Source of the DNA: Rhodobiaceae bacterium
GTDB lineage: Bacteria > Pseudomonadota > Alphaproteobacteria > Rhizobiales > TMED25
Assembly: GCA_002704755.1 (NCBI GenBank)
Contig: PAHC01000011.1
Span: forward strand, 187,929 to 214,769
Direction: 5' to 3'
DNA length: 26,841 nucleotides
Position 1 is the first letter of the stretch. Every line of letters begins with the position of its first letter. The notes beneath the pieces are model-generated. The model saw only the letters and a list, made by a program, of their open reading frames with translations, was not told the origin of the DNA and did no database searches. Both the position numbers and the translations under genes were made by a program. This document shows positions 16,470 through 23,087 of this stretch, piece by piece.

Positions 16470-17570
16470 ATGTTTAAAATTGCAAAAATTGAAGCTTGTG
16501 CTGTTGCTATTCCACTGAAAATGCCAATTAAAATGTCTGGGATACTTATTGAAACATGTGATAATTTAATCGTAAAAGTAACAGACACCGACGGAAATGT
16601 TGGCTGGGGCGAGGCATCTTCAGCGCCAACAATGACAGGGGAAACTGTTGAGGGACTTGTTGCTGCAACAAAATTTATGGCCAACAGACTCGAAGGAACT
16701 GAGGTTACAAGCAATGATATGCTTGTCAGTATTATTGAACCTCTAATGGTATCAAATCATAGTGCAAAATCAGCAATTGATGGCGCATTACACGATCTAA
16801 TTGGTAAACATTTAGATAAACCAATGTATGAAATTCTTGGGGGGAAAAACCGTGAAAATGCTCCAATGTTTTGGATGATCGCAGGAAGCAGTGATGAACT
16901 TGAATTAGCGAAGGCAAGAATTGACGAGGGATATGTCGCATTTAAAGTTAAAGTTGGAATGAATGAACCATCACATGACCTTGATAGATCAGAGAAATCT
17001 AGAAAAATTTGCGGTGATACTGTGCATGTGTCCGCGGATGCAAACCAAGGATATCGTCCAGAAGATGCGTTCACCTTCGCAAAAGGCGCAGGCAAAGCTG
17101 GATTAGACTTCTTTGAACAGCCTGTTCATGGTCATGATATAAAATCAATGGCAAAATGCGCAGAGTTATGTGAAGTTCCAATTGGTGCTGATGAAGGAAT
17201 TCACTCAATAGAAGATATTCAAAAACACTATGACCATAATGCCGCAATGGGTGGCAGCCTCAAATTAATAAAACTAGGAAGTTCACAAGGGGTGATGGAA
17301 GGAGCAAAACTAATGCAGAAATTATCAATGTCTGTAAATCTTGCTGGAAAAACTGCCGACACAAGCATTGCAAGTGCTGCAATTTCTCATTTAGCAGTAT
17401 CTCTTCCTACACTTGAATGGGATGCAAGTGTTACCAATCAATATCTAGTTGATGATGTGGCCAAGAACCCAATCCAAGTTATCAATGGAAGAATAATTAC
17501 GCCCGATGGCCCTGGGCTTGGTATTGAAGTTGATGAACAAAAGATCGAACAATATAAACGTGCAGTATAA
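16470..17570 (+). CDS. Mandelate racemase/muconate lactonizing enzyme family (enolase superfamily, MLE subgroup)
   Basis: A 366-aa enolase-superfamily enzyme. The metal ligands are D190 (SADANQGY), E216 (FFEQPV) and D241 (GADEG). Acid/base lysines are K159-x-K161 (AFKVKVG) and, at the end of the sixth strand, K265 (SLKLIK). Two opposed lysines mark the MLE subgroup, which does 1,1-proton transfer, cycloisomerisation or syn-elimination, rather than the mandelate-racemase subgroup (Lys/His). The N-terminal cap domain is complete. An AGGAG lies before the ATG. The product feeds or receives from the neighbouring MmgE/PrpD and Gfo/Idh enzymes by position. Dipeptide epimerase, cycloisomerase and sugar-acid enzyme are all possible; substrate unknown. 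Confidence 0.92.
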   Translation: MFKIAKIEACAVAIPLKMPIKMSGILIETCDNLIVKVTDTDGNVGWGEASSAPTMTGETVEGLVAATKFMANRLEGTEVTSNDMLVSIIEPLMVSNHSAKSAIDGALHDLIGKHLDKPMYEILGGKNRENAPMFWMIAGSSDELELAKARIDEGYVAFKVKVGMNEPSHDLDRSEKSRKICGDTVHVSADANQGYRPEDAFTFAKGAGKAGLDFFEQPVHGHDIKSMAKCAELCEVPIGADEGIHSIEDIQKHYDHNAAMGGSLKLIKLGSSQGVMEGAKLMQKLSMSVNLAGKTADTSIASAAISHLAVSLPTLEWDASVTNQYLVDDVAKNPIQVINGRIITPDGPGLGIEVDEQKIEQYKRAV

Positions 17571-17576
17571 ATAAAT

Positions 17577-18557
17577 ATGGCTTTTGTTAACCTTGGTATT
17601 CTTGGAGTTGGTAATTGGAGTAAAAAACTAGCAAGTACGATTCAAAATATTGATAATGCAAATTTGTTAACATGTTTCAGCAGAACAAGTCATACAAGAG
17701 AGGAATTTGCTCAAAAATTTGGTTGTGAACCTGCAATATCCTTTGATAGATTTATCAATGATAGAAGGATCGATGGAATAATAATTGCTACACCTCATAC
17801 AACACATGTAGATCTGATTTGTTCAATTGCTCAATGTAAAAAACATATAATGGTTGAAAAGCCTCTAGCTTTATCGAGTGTAGATGCAAAAAGATGTGTT
17901 GAAGCGTCAAAGTCAAACAATGTGCTTCTTCAAGTTGCCCATTACAGAAGATTATTACCAGCAACGAGGTTATTGCATTATAAAATTAGCAATAATAATC
18001 TCGGGAAAATACACCTAATAGAAAGTAATTTTAGCCGACCTTTTGGACCAGACCCCAACAGGCCATGGAGAGATAATGAAATAGAAGCTCCAGCTGGTGC
18101 ATTCACAGCGCTTGGTGTTCATATGATAGATAATATGATATACCTCGGCGGTGATGTACAATCTGTAAATGCTCTAAGTAGCGTTTTAGATGAAGACAAG
18201 CCCTTAGATGATATAACATCTGTTCTGATAAAATTTAAAAGTGGTGCTCATGGAGTTATAAACACCTCCTTGAGATTACCATTTATTGCAAATATATGCG
18301 CTCAAGGTAATTTAGCCTCAGCCTGGAGTGAAGACGATGGTAATAAATTTTTTATTCAAAAAATAAATGAAGAAAAAAGAACAGAAATTCCATTAGATAA
18401 AATTGATGGTGTAGAACAAAATTTGAGGAATTTTTGTAGCTCAATAATCAACCGAATAGAACCTGAAACAAATGGTGAAGAGTCCTCGAAAGTTGTAAGA
18501 GTTCTTGAGGCCATAGTTGAGTCTTCAGCTAAAGAAGGTCTTAATATTCAAATATAA
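17577..18557 (+). CDS. Gfo/Idh/MocA-family oxidoreductase (third copy)
   Basis: A 326-aa NAD(P)-dependent dehydrogenase. The Rossmann loop is LGILGVGNWSKK (about 6-17), the EKP motif is residues 94-96 and the catalytic segment is A-L-G-V-H182-M-I-D185, with the His retained. It differs widely from the other two copies in the island, so these are not recent duplicates. It starts 6 nt after the MR/MLE stop with no evident ribosome site, pointing to translational coupling. A 175-nt gap with an operator-like repeat follows before the TRAP genes. Substrate unknown; oxidation of a hydroxy acid or sugar derivative is the family norm. Confidence 0.9.
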   Translation: MAFVNLGILGVGNWSKKLASTIQNIDNANLLTCFSRTSHTREEFAQKFGCEPAISFDRFINDRRIDGIIIATPHTTHVDLICSIAQCKKHIMVEKPLALSSVDAKRCVEASKSNNVLLQVAHYRRLLPATRLLHYKISNNNLGKIHLIESNFSRPFGPDPNRPWRDNEIEAPAGAFTALGVHMIDNMIYLGGDVQSVNALSSVLDEDKPLDDITSVLIKFKSGAHGVINTSLRLPFIANICAQGNLASAWSEDDGNKFFIQKINEEKRTEIPLDKIDGVEQNLRNFCSSIINRIEPETNGEESSKVVRVLEAIVESSAKEGLNIQI

Positions 18558-18687
18558 AAATATCTCAATTTAACAGTTAGTAATTGATTATTTTTATGAG
18601 TTTGCATCTTAAAAATAGCCTTCTTTTTAGATATTATTTATTTCTTGCTATATCAAATTAATGAGACTATCGTGAATGTAATATGTG

Positions 18688-18709
18688 TGGTACCAAAATC
18701 GGTACCAAA
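18688..18709 (+). promoter_or_regulatory. Operator-like repeat before the TRAP operon
   Basis: GGTACCAAA occurs twice, at 18689-18697 and 18701-18709, exactly 12 bp apart. Because GGTACC is itself a palindrome, the block also reads as TGGTACC...GGTACCA inverted. It sits just upstream of an AGGGAG ribosome site (about 18719-18724) and the dctP ATG. TGGT/ACCA half-sites are the known pattern for FadR-type GntR regulators, so a repressor of this kind is a fair guess; no regulator gene lies in the window. Confidence 0.5.
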
Positions 18710-18732
18710 CTATTTTTTAGGGAGAATATGAT

Positions 18733-19806
18733 ATGTTAAAAAATAGAAATATATTTATGATTTGCGCGCTAGCGCTCACTTTCATAATTACATCAGTGAC
18801 CACTGCGTCGGCTGATAAAATTAAACTAAGAATTGCATCAGGTCATCCAACTGGAGTTGTCTATGCAGGATTAATGCAAAGTTATTTTCAACCAATGCTA
18901 GCTGAAAGAGTAGCTGAGCGTACTGATCATGAGATTCAGTGGATTGAAGGATATAGTGGTACAATTGCTAAAAACCCAGAAGTTCTCGAAGCAGTTCAAA
19001 ATGGAATAACAGACATTGGTGGCATGTGCTTCTGCTTTGAGCCATCAAACTTGCCATTACATGCATTCCAAGTAATGCTTCCATTTGGCACTATGAATCC
19101 AATGACAAGCCTTAGAATTGCTCAAACAGTTTATGCTCAAGAGCCATACCTAACAAATGTTTTTGAAGATGATTTCAATCAAGTACTTCTAGCTAGGATA
19201 ACAGACCAAGGGTACAACCTTGGTACCACATTCCCTTGGAAAGATCTTTCAGAAATAGAAGGTGAAAAAATAGCTGGTGCTGGTCTTAACCTAAATTGGC
19301 TAGACTATGCTGGCATTACACCTGTACAAGGCACACTTTCAGAAGCTTACACAGGTCTTCAAACAAATTTATACGAAGGTTGGGTTATGTTCCCAAGTGC
19401 ATGGGTTAACTTGAAGCTTTATGAACATGGTGACCATTACACATTAATTGGTTTTGGTGCTATGACATGGCATGGCTTAACAATCAACAAAGACTCATAT
19501 GACAAACTTCCAGACGATGTTAAGGAAATATTACATGAAGTGGCAATGGAATATGAAGAACAAGTTGGTATTGTGAACAAAAGGGAATACCCTCAACATC
19601 TTGACACACTTCGTGATAAGATCACTGTTACAGAACTACCAGCTGACGTAAGATCTGCATGGGCTGACTCACTTGCTGATTGGCCACAATCAGTAGCAAG
19701 CGACCTTGAGTCAAAAGGCTTACCTGCGGTTAGAGTGCTGAACCTTGCACTTGATGCTGCTGAAGCTCAAGGATACAAGTGGCCTGTTCGCTACGTTGTT
19801 GAATAA
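18733..19806 (+). CDS. dctP: TRAP transporter solute-binding protein, DctP family
   Basis: Periplasmic receptor of a tripartite ATP-independent transporter, 357 aa. The signal peptide is residues 1-27 (T-T-A-S-A|D). The mature protein has the family order: ligand lobe I with A-S-G-H-P-T-G near residue 35, a hinge strand near 176-181, and S-E-A-Y-T-G-L-Q-T (about 203-211) where relatives have the E-x-Y-x-A-L-Q segment. The Arg that normally follows K-I in this hinge and binds the carboxylate is Ala181 here (GEKIAGAG), so the ligand or its mode of binding is likely atypical. A strong AGGGAG site precedes the ATG. It is first of the TRAP operon, and a hairpin lies after it. Confidence 0.92.
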   Translation: MLKNRNIFMICALALTFIITSVTTASADKIKLRIASGHPTGVVYAGLMQSYFQPMLAERVAERTDHEIQWIEGYSGTIAKNPEVLEAVQNGITDIGGMCFCFEPSNLPLHAFQVMLPFGTMNPMTSLRIAQTVYAQEPYLTNVFEDDFNQVLLARITDQGYNLGTTFPWKDLSEIEGEKIAGAGLNLNWLDYAGITPVQGTLSEAYTGLQTNLYEGWVMFPSAWVNLKLYEHGDHYTLIGFGAMTWHGLTINKDSYDKLPDDVKEILHEVAMEYEEQVGIVNKREYPQHLDTLRDKITVTELPADVRSAWADSLADWPQSVASDLESKGLPAVRVLNLALDAAEAQGYKWPVRYVVE

Positions 19807-19820
19807 AACAATCTAATAAT

Positions 19821-19854
19821 TCACAGGATGACCGATACCCCGGGCATCCTGTGA
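19821..19854 (+). terminator. Intercistronic hairpin between dctP and dctQ
   Basis: CACAGGATG (19822-19830) pairs with CATCCTGTG (19845-19853), extended by a T-A pair outside. The inner part can add CCG with CGG. No T-run follows, so it is unlikely to be a full terminator. Such stems after a receptor gene typically protect the upstream mRNA or attenuate, keeping receptor in excess of the membrane subunits. Confidence 0.6.
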
Positions 19855-19874
19855 GGTCAATTCTTCATAAAAAA

Positions 19875-20387
19875 ATGTATTTAATTAGACTAAGTGATAA
19901 AATAGCAAAAGTAATGATGATTATTGCTGCAGTATGGGCGTTTTCCCTAGCTTTCCTCATTCTTGCTGATGCTTTATCAAGAAGTTTCCTTGACTATCCT
20001 TTAAATGGAACAAAAGATATAGTAGAAAACTCAATCGTTGTGATTATCTTCTTTCAAGCTGGTTACGCCATACGTTCAAGATCAATGCTGCAATCAGATA
20101 TATTAGTTTCACAAGTATCTCCAAAGGTAAAAAAAATTCTTTTAATTATAGGATATTTACTAGGTATGTTTTTCTTCTATGTCATGATTACTGGAAGTTG
20201 GGACCTCGCTTTCCAAGCTTTTGCTAAGGGTGAATATGAAGGCGAAGGTGCATTAAAAGTCCCTACTTGGCCAACAAGATTTATTATCATATTTGGTAGT
20301 ATTTTCTGCTTCCTAAACTATCTGGTTCTTGCAATAGTAGACATTTTCAACCTAGAGGATGATGAAAGTTGGGCTAACAATGCTTGA
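19875..20387 (+). CDS. dctQ: TRAP transporter small permease subunit, DctQ family
   Basis: Small membrane subunit with four predicted membrane helices (170 aa from ATG 19875), which pairs with DctM. The DctQ signature is present: helix 1 with L-I-L-A-D-A-L-S-R, then P-L-N-G-T-K-D-I-V-E-N and the next helix with a G-Y-A-I-R-S-R segment. The frame is open from GTG 19851, but that codon is inside the stem of the intercistronic hairpin and adds eight polar residues, so ATG 19875 is preferred; neither has a well-spaced ribosome site. Its stop overlaps the dctM start by 8 nt. Confidence 0.88.
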   Translation: MYLIRLSDKIAKVMMIIAAVWAFSLAFLILADALSRSFLDYPLNGTKDIVENSIVVIIFFQAGYAIRSRSMLQSDILVSQVSPKVKKILLIIGYLLGMFFFYVMITGSWDLAFQAFAKGEYEGEGALKVPTWPTRFIIIFGSIFCFLNYLVLAIVDIFNLEDDESWANNA

Positions 20388-21717
20388 ATTTGAACTAATA
20401 CTTGTAGGTTTATTACTATTCTTTGTGGCTATTGGTGTACACATTGTTATTGCGTTAGGTGTGACTGCAGTACTTGGTGTTTATTTTGCATATGGAGATT
20501 TTGGGATGGTCCAAAAACTTGTAGGAAGCACATCATATGAAGGACTTCGTAATTATGTTTTTGCTGTTATCCCTCTATTTATGTTAATGGGTGAATTTAT
20601 AAGTAAGTCAGGAACAATTACTGACGTATACAGAGGAATTCAAAGAGGATTAAAAAAATTACCAGGTAGGCTTGCTCTTGCAACAGTGATGGGTAATGCG
20701 ATATTCTCATTCGTAACAGGTGTATCAATTGCATCAGCTGCTGCTTTTACGAGAATTGCTTACCCTGAAATGAAGAGGCACAGATATAACAATGGTTTCT
20801 CGCTCGCGTCAATAACTGGATCTAGTGTACTTGGAATGTTAATTCCACCAAGTGTTCTAATGATTGTTTGGGGTATACTTACCGAAAGATCTATTGGCCA
20901 GATATTTCTTGCTGGTGTTATCCCAGGTTTGTTACTTACAGGTCTATTTATTGTCTACATACTCTGTGCTGCATTAATTATGCCAAAACTTGTTGGTCTG
21001 AATAAAGATGGCACGCCGATTGCAAGTACTGAGGAAGTGGAAGAAGAAAATTTAGAAACACAAGGTAGTGTTTTGTGGAGTTCAATATGGCTGTTTGGTA
21101 TAATAGCAACTGTTTTAGGTGGTATTTGGGTTGGTTTTTTCTCACCTACAGAGGGTGCAGGTGTAGGAGCTGCACTGGGATTAATATTAGCAATATCAAA
21201 GGGTGCAACTGCAAAAGATATCATTGGAACTATTTTATCAGTCGGAAGAACTTCAGCACCAATACTCTTACTGCTATTAACTGCATCTCTTTACTCAAGA
21301 TCACTTGCCATGACTGGTGTTACTTCAACCATACAAGATTTATTCCTCTCTACAGGTTTTGGTTATGTTGGCATTGTACTTTTAATGATGCTCATATGGT
21401 TTATCTTAGGCATGATTATTGATAGTATTTCTATAATGCTTCTGACTGTTGCTATCTTCGAACCTATTGCTGTATCATTAGGAATTGAGCCTATGGCATT
21501 TGCAATATTAGGAATCATTGCCATTGAGGCGGGGCTATTAACCCCACCATTTGGTCTACTGGTCTATACCGTAAAGGCATCTGCAAGAGATAAAAATGTC
21601 CGACTTGGTCAGATATTCTATTATTCAATCCCTTATTGGATCATAATGTTGATTACAGTAATGTTGTTACTACTATTCCCAGGAATAGCAACGTTTCTAC
21701 CTAATCTATTATTTTAA
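20380..21717 (+). CDS. dctM: TRAP transporter large permease subunit, DctM family
   Basis: The sodium-coupled, elevator-type transport subunit, 445 aa from ATG 20380, with about eleven to twelve hydrophobic segments. Family pieces visible are F-A-V-I-P-L-F-M-L-M-G-E-F, G-A-x2-S-F-V-T-G-V-S-I-A-S-A-A, G-S-S-V-L-G-M-L-I-P-P-S near residue 145, and the second repeat with T-P-P-F-G-L-L-V-Y near the C-terminus. An ATG at 20359 adds seven residues but lies at zero distance from its purine run. The hydrophilic loop around residues 205-225 carries a sigma-54-like sequence in its DNA. The stop lies 19 nt from the 3' end of the opposing tRNA-Phe. Confidence 0.93.
   Translation: MLEFELILVGLLLFFVAIGVHIVIALGVTAVLGVYFAYGDFGMVQKLVGSTSYEGLRNYVFAVIPLFMLMGEFISKSGTITDVYRGIQRGLKKLPGRLALATVMGNAIFSFVTGVSIASAAAFTRIAYPEMKRHRYNNGFSLASITGSSVLGMLIPPSVLMIVWGILTERSIGQIFLAGVIPGLLLTGLFIVYILCAALIMPKLVGLNKDGTPIASTEEVEEENLETQGSVLWSSIWLFGIIATVLGGIWVGFFSPTEGAGVGAALGLILAISKGATAKDIIGTILSVGRTSAPILLLLLTASLYSRSLAMTGVTSTIQDLFLSTGFGYVGIVLLMMLIWFILGMIIDSISIMLLTVAIFEPIAVSLGIEPMAFAILGIIAIEAGLLTPPFGLLVYTVKASARDKNVRLGQIFYYSIPYWIIMLITVMLLLLFPGIATFLPNLLF
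21009..21024 (+). promoter_or_regulatory. Sigma-54 (-24/-12) consensus match inside dctM
   Basis: TGGCACG-CCGA-TTGCA matches the published TGGCAC-R-N4-TTGC-W consensus at every fixed position, on the coding strand within dctM. It codes for D-G-T-P-I-A in a polar loop, so it may be chance. No gene start follows closely. Confidence 0.25.
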
Positions 21718-21736
21718 AATCATATTTGCTATTTGA

Positions 21737-21812
21737 TGGTGCCCTGACCTAGATTTGAACTAGGGACACAACGATTTTCAGTCGTTTGCTCTACCAACTG
21801 AGCTATCAGGGC
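21737..21812 (-). tRNA. tRNA-Phe (GAA)
   Basis: A 76-nt cloverleaf on the minus strand. The acceptor GCCCTGA pairs with TCAGGGC, followed by A and an encoded CCA. The D-loop is AGCTCAGTTGGTAGAGC, the anticodon arm ACGACTGAAAATCGT has GAA, and the T-loop is GTTCAAATC. Placement next to yacG is usual in alphaproteobacteria. Its 3' end faces the catabolic island. Confidence 0.98.
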
Positions 21813-21862
21813 ACAGTGTATGTTTACACATGAATATTTATATGGATTTTTTTATGAGAAGT

Positions 21863-22057
21863 CTAGTGATCTTTTTTCAATATATCACTTAAATCTACAC
21901 TATCATAAATGGTCTCATCATTGATCTTTTCGCCAGGAATATAATACCTTCCTGACAACCAATTACCTAAATCTTTGTTGGCACACTTGTCTGAACAAAA
22001 AGGAGCATATTCACTTTGAGATTTATTGCTGCAAATTGGACAGTTTTTATTATTCAT
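21863..22057 (-). CDS. yacG: DNA gyrase inhibitor YacG (zinc protein)
   Basis: A 64-aa zinc-ribbon protein that binds GyrB and inhibits gyrase in characterised cases. The four zinc cysteines are C6, C9, C21 and C25 (CPIC...FCSDKC), followed by the family's D-L-G-N-W-L-S-G-R-Y-Y-I-P-G (about 29-42), a near-diagnostic segment. The acidic C-terminal tail is usual. It lies upstream of tRNA-Phe on the same strand, 46 nt after the membrane-anchored unknown protein. In most relatives the gene before yacG is rng (ribonuclease G) or a direct neighbour of it; here it is not. Confidence 0.95.
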   Translation of the reverse strand: MNNKNCPICSNKSQSEYAPFCSDKCANKDLGNWLSGRYYIPGEKINDETIYDSVDLSDILKKDH

Positions 22058-22103
22058 AACTTATATTAGTATTTTTTTTTATCAATAATGACAAATGTTA
22101 GTT

Positions 22104-22523
22104 CTAATTAACAAAATATTCCCTAATATCGGAACTTGTTCCATCGTTTAGTATAATTTTTATGGAAACCTTTTTAGTAGATGGAGGAATTATACGAAAT
22201 CTTTCTATGTCTTCTACTTGCTTATTACACATTGGAAGTACCAATATATTATTTGGTTGTGCTTCATTTATCCCATATCTAACTTCTTTTATTGAGCATC
22301 TAATCTCTATTAGATATTCAAATCTAATTATTAAATTAGAGTCCTGTGAATCAAAGACCAACCATGATTCTTTGCTAGTTGTATTTTGTTTATGATTACT
22401 CTTGAGCAGAAATAAAAGAAAAAATAAGGTTGTTAATATGATAGTAAATAAAATTATATATTTATTATTTTTTAAAATTTTACTTATCTTTCCATCTATA
22501 TTTAGCGTCATATCCAACGCCAT
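22104..22523 (-). CDS. Unknown single-span membrane protein between maf and yacG
   Basis: I do not recognise this 139-aa protein. It has a short cytoplasmic N-terminus, one strong membrane helix (about residues 23-41) and a polar, likely periplasmic domain of about 95 aa. That domain is beta-rich with two cysteines (in R-C-S-I and M-C-N-K), ending D-I-R-E-Y-F-V-N. The start overlaps maf by 44 nt (ATG 22523) or 32 nt (ATG 22511). The membrane helix and the conserved-style position argue that it is real. It stands where ribonuclease G is expected in the alphaproteobacterial order but shows no resemblance to it. Confidence 0.6.
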   Translation of the reverse strand: MALDMTLNIDGKISKILKNNKYIILFTIILTTLFFLLFLLKSNHKQNTTSKESWLVFDSQDSNLIIRFEYLIEIRCSIKEVRYGINEAQPNNILVLPMCNKQVEDIERFRIIPPSTKKVSIKIILNDGTSSDIREYFVN

Positions 22524-23085
22524 TCAACAAATTTGAGGTTTGGTATAGCGGGAGACCTACAACTGATGAATATGATCCAATAATTTTTATTACAAATGAG
22601 CCTGCAATCCCCTGGATAGCATACCCTCCTGCTTTATCATACCACTCCTTTGATTGTATATAAGAAACAAATTCTTCCTCTGATAATCTCTTAAATTTTA
22701 TTCTGGTTTCCACTAATCTGGAAATATATCTTCCATTCTGATCACGAAGGCATACCGCTGTATATACTCTGTGATTTCTCCCAGATAATAATTGTAATGC
22801 CTCAACGGCATCATCTTCATGATTTGGCTTTTCCACAATTCGTCTGCCTACAGCAACGATAGTATCTGCAGCCAAAATTATAGAATTTTTTATTTTAGTT
22901 ATTTCATATACAGCCTCAGCCTTACGTCTGGCTAGTAAAATAGCTCTTTGCTTTGGTAGTATCTTTGAGTCATCTATAAATTCATTTACATTCGAGTCTT
23001 CGATCAAGTCAGGGAAAACTCCAATTTGTTCCAAAAGGCTTTTCCTTCTTGGGGATTTACTTGCTAATACTAATTTTAAAGTCAT
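22480..23085 (-). CDS. maf: Maf-family nucleotide pyrophosphatase
   Basis: A 201-aa house-cleaning pyrophosphatase that hydrolyses non-canonical or excess nucleoside triphosphates. The N-terminal motif is L-A-S-K-S-P-R-R-K-S-L-L (about 6-17), the mid motif A-A-D-T-I-V (about 72-77) and the C-terminal segment K-A-G-G-Y-A-I-Q-G-I-A-G (about 152-163). Whether it is the dTTP/UTP or m7GTP subfamily was not resolved, though Y-A-I-Q-G leans to the former. The start lies 2 nt after the hisD stop, and its 3' end overlaps the unknown membrane protein. infA, often just before maf in this order, is missing. Confidence 0.94.
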   Translation of the reverse strand: MTLKLVLASKSPRRKSLLEQIGVFPDLIEDSNVNEFIDDSKILPKQRAILLARRKAEAVYEITKIKNSIILAADTIVAVGRRIVEKPNHEDDAVEALQLLSGRNHRVYTAVCLRDQNGRYISRLVETRIKFKRLSEEEFVSYIQSKEWYDKAGGYAIQGIAGSFVIKIIGSYSSVVGLPLYQTSNLLNGVGYDAKYRWKDK

Positions 23086-23087
23086 CT

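Noticed and set aside
16757..17095. 112-codon open frame antisense to the MR/MLE gene
   Set aside because: Shadow; the sense protein has every catalytic residue of its family.
20359..20379. Upstream ATG for dctM
   Set aside because: Adds seven polar residues not usual in DctM, and its purine run abuts the codon with no spacing.
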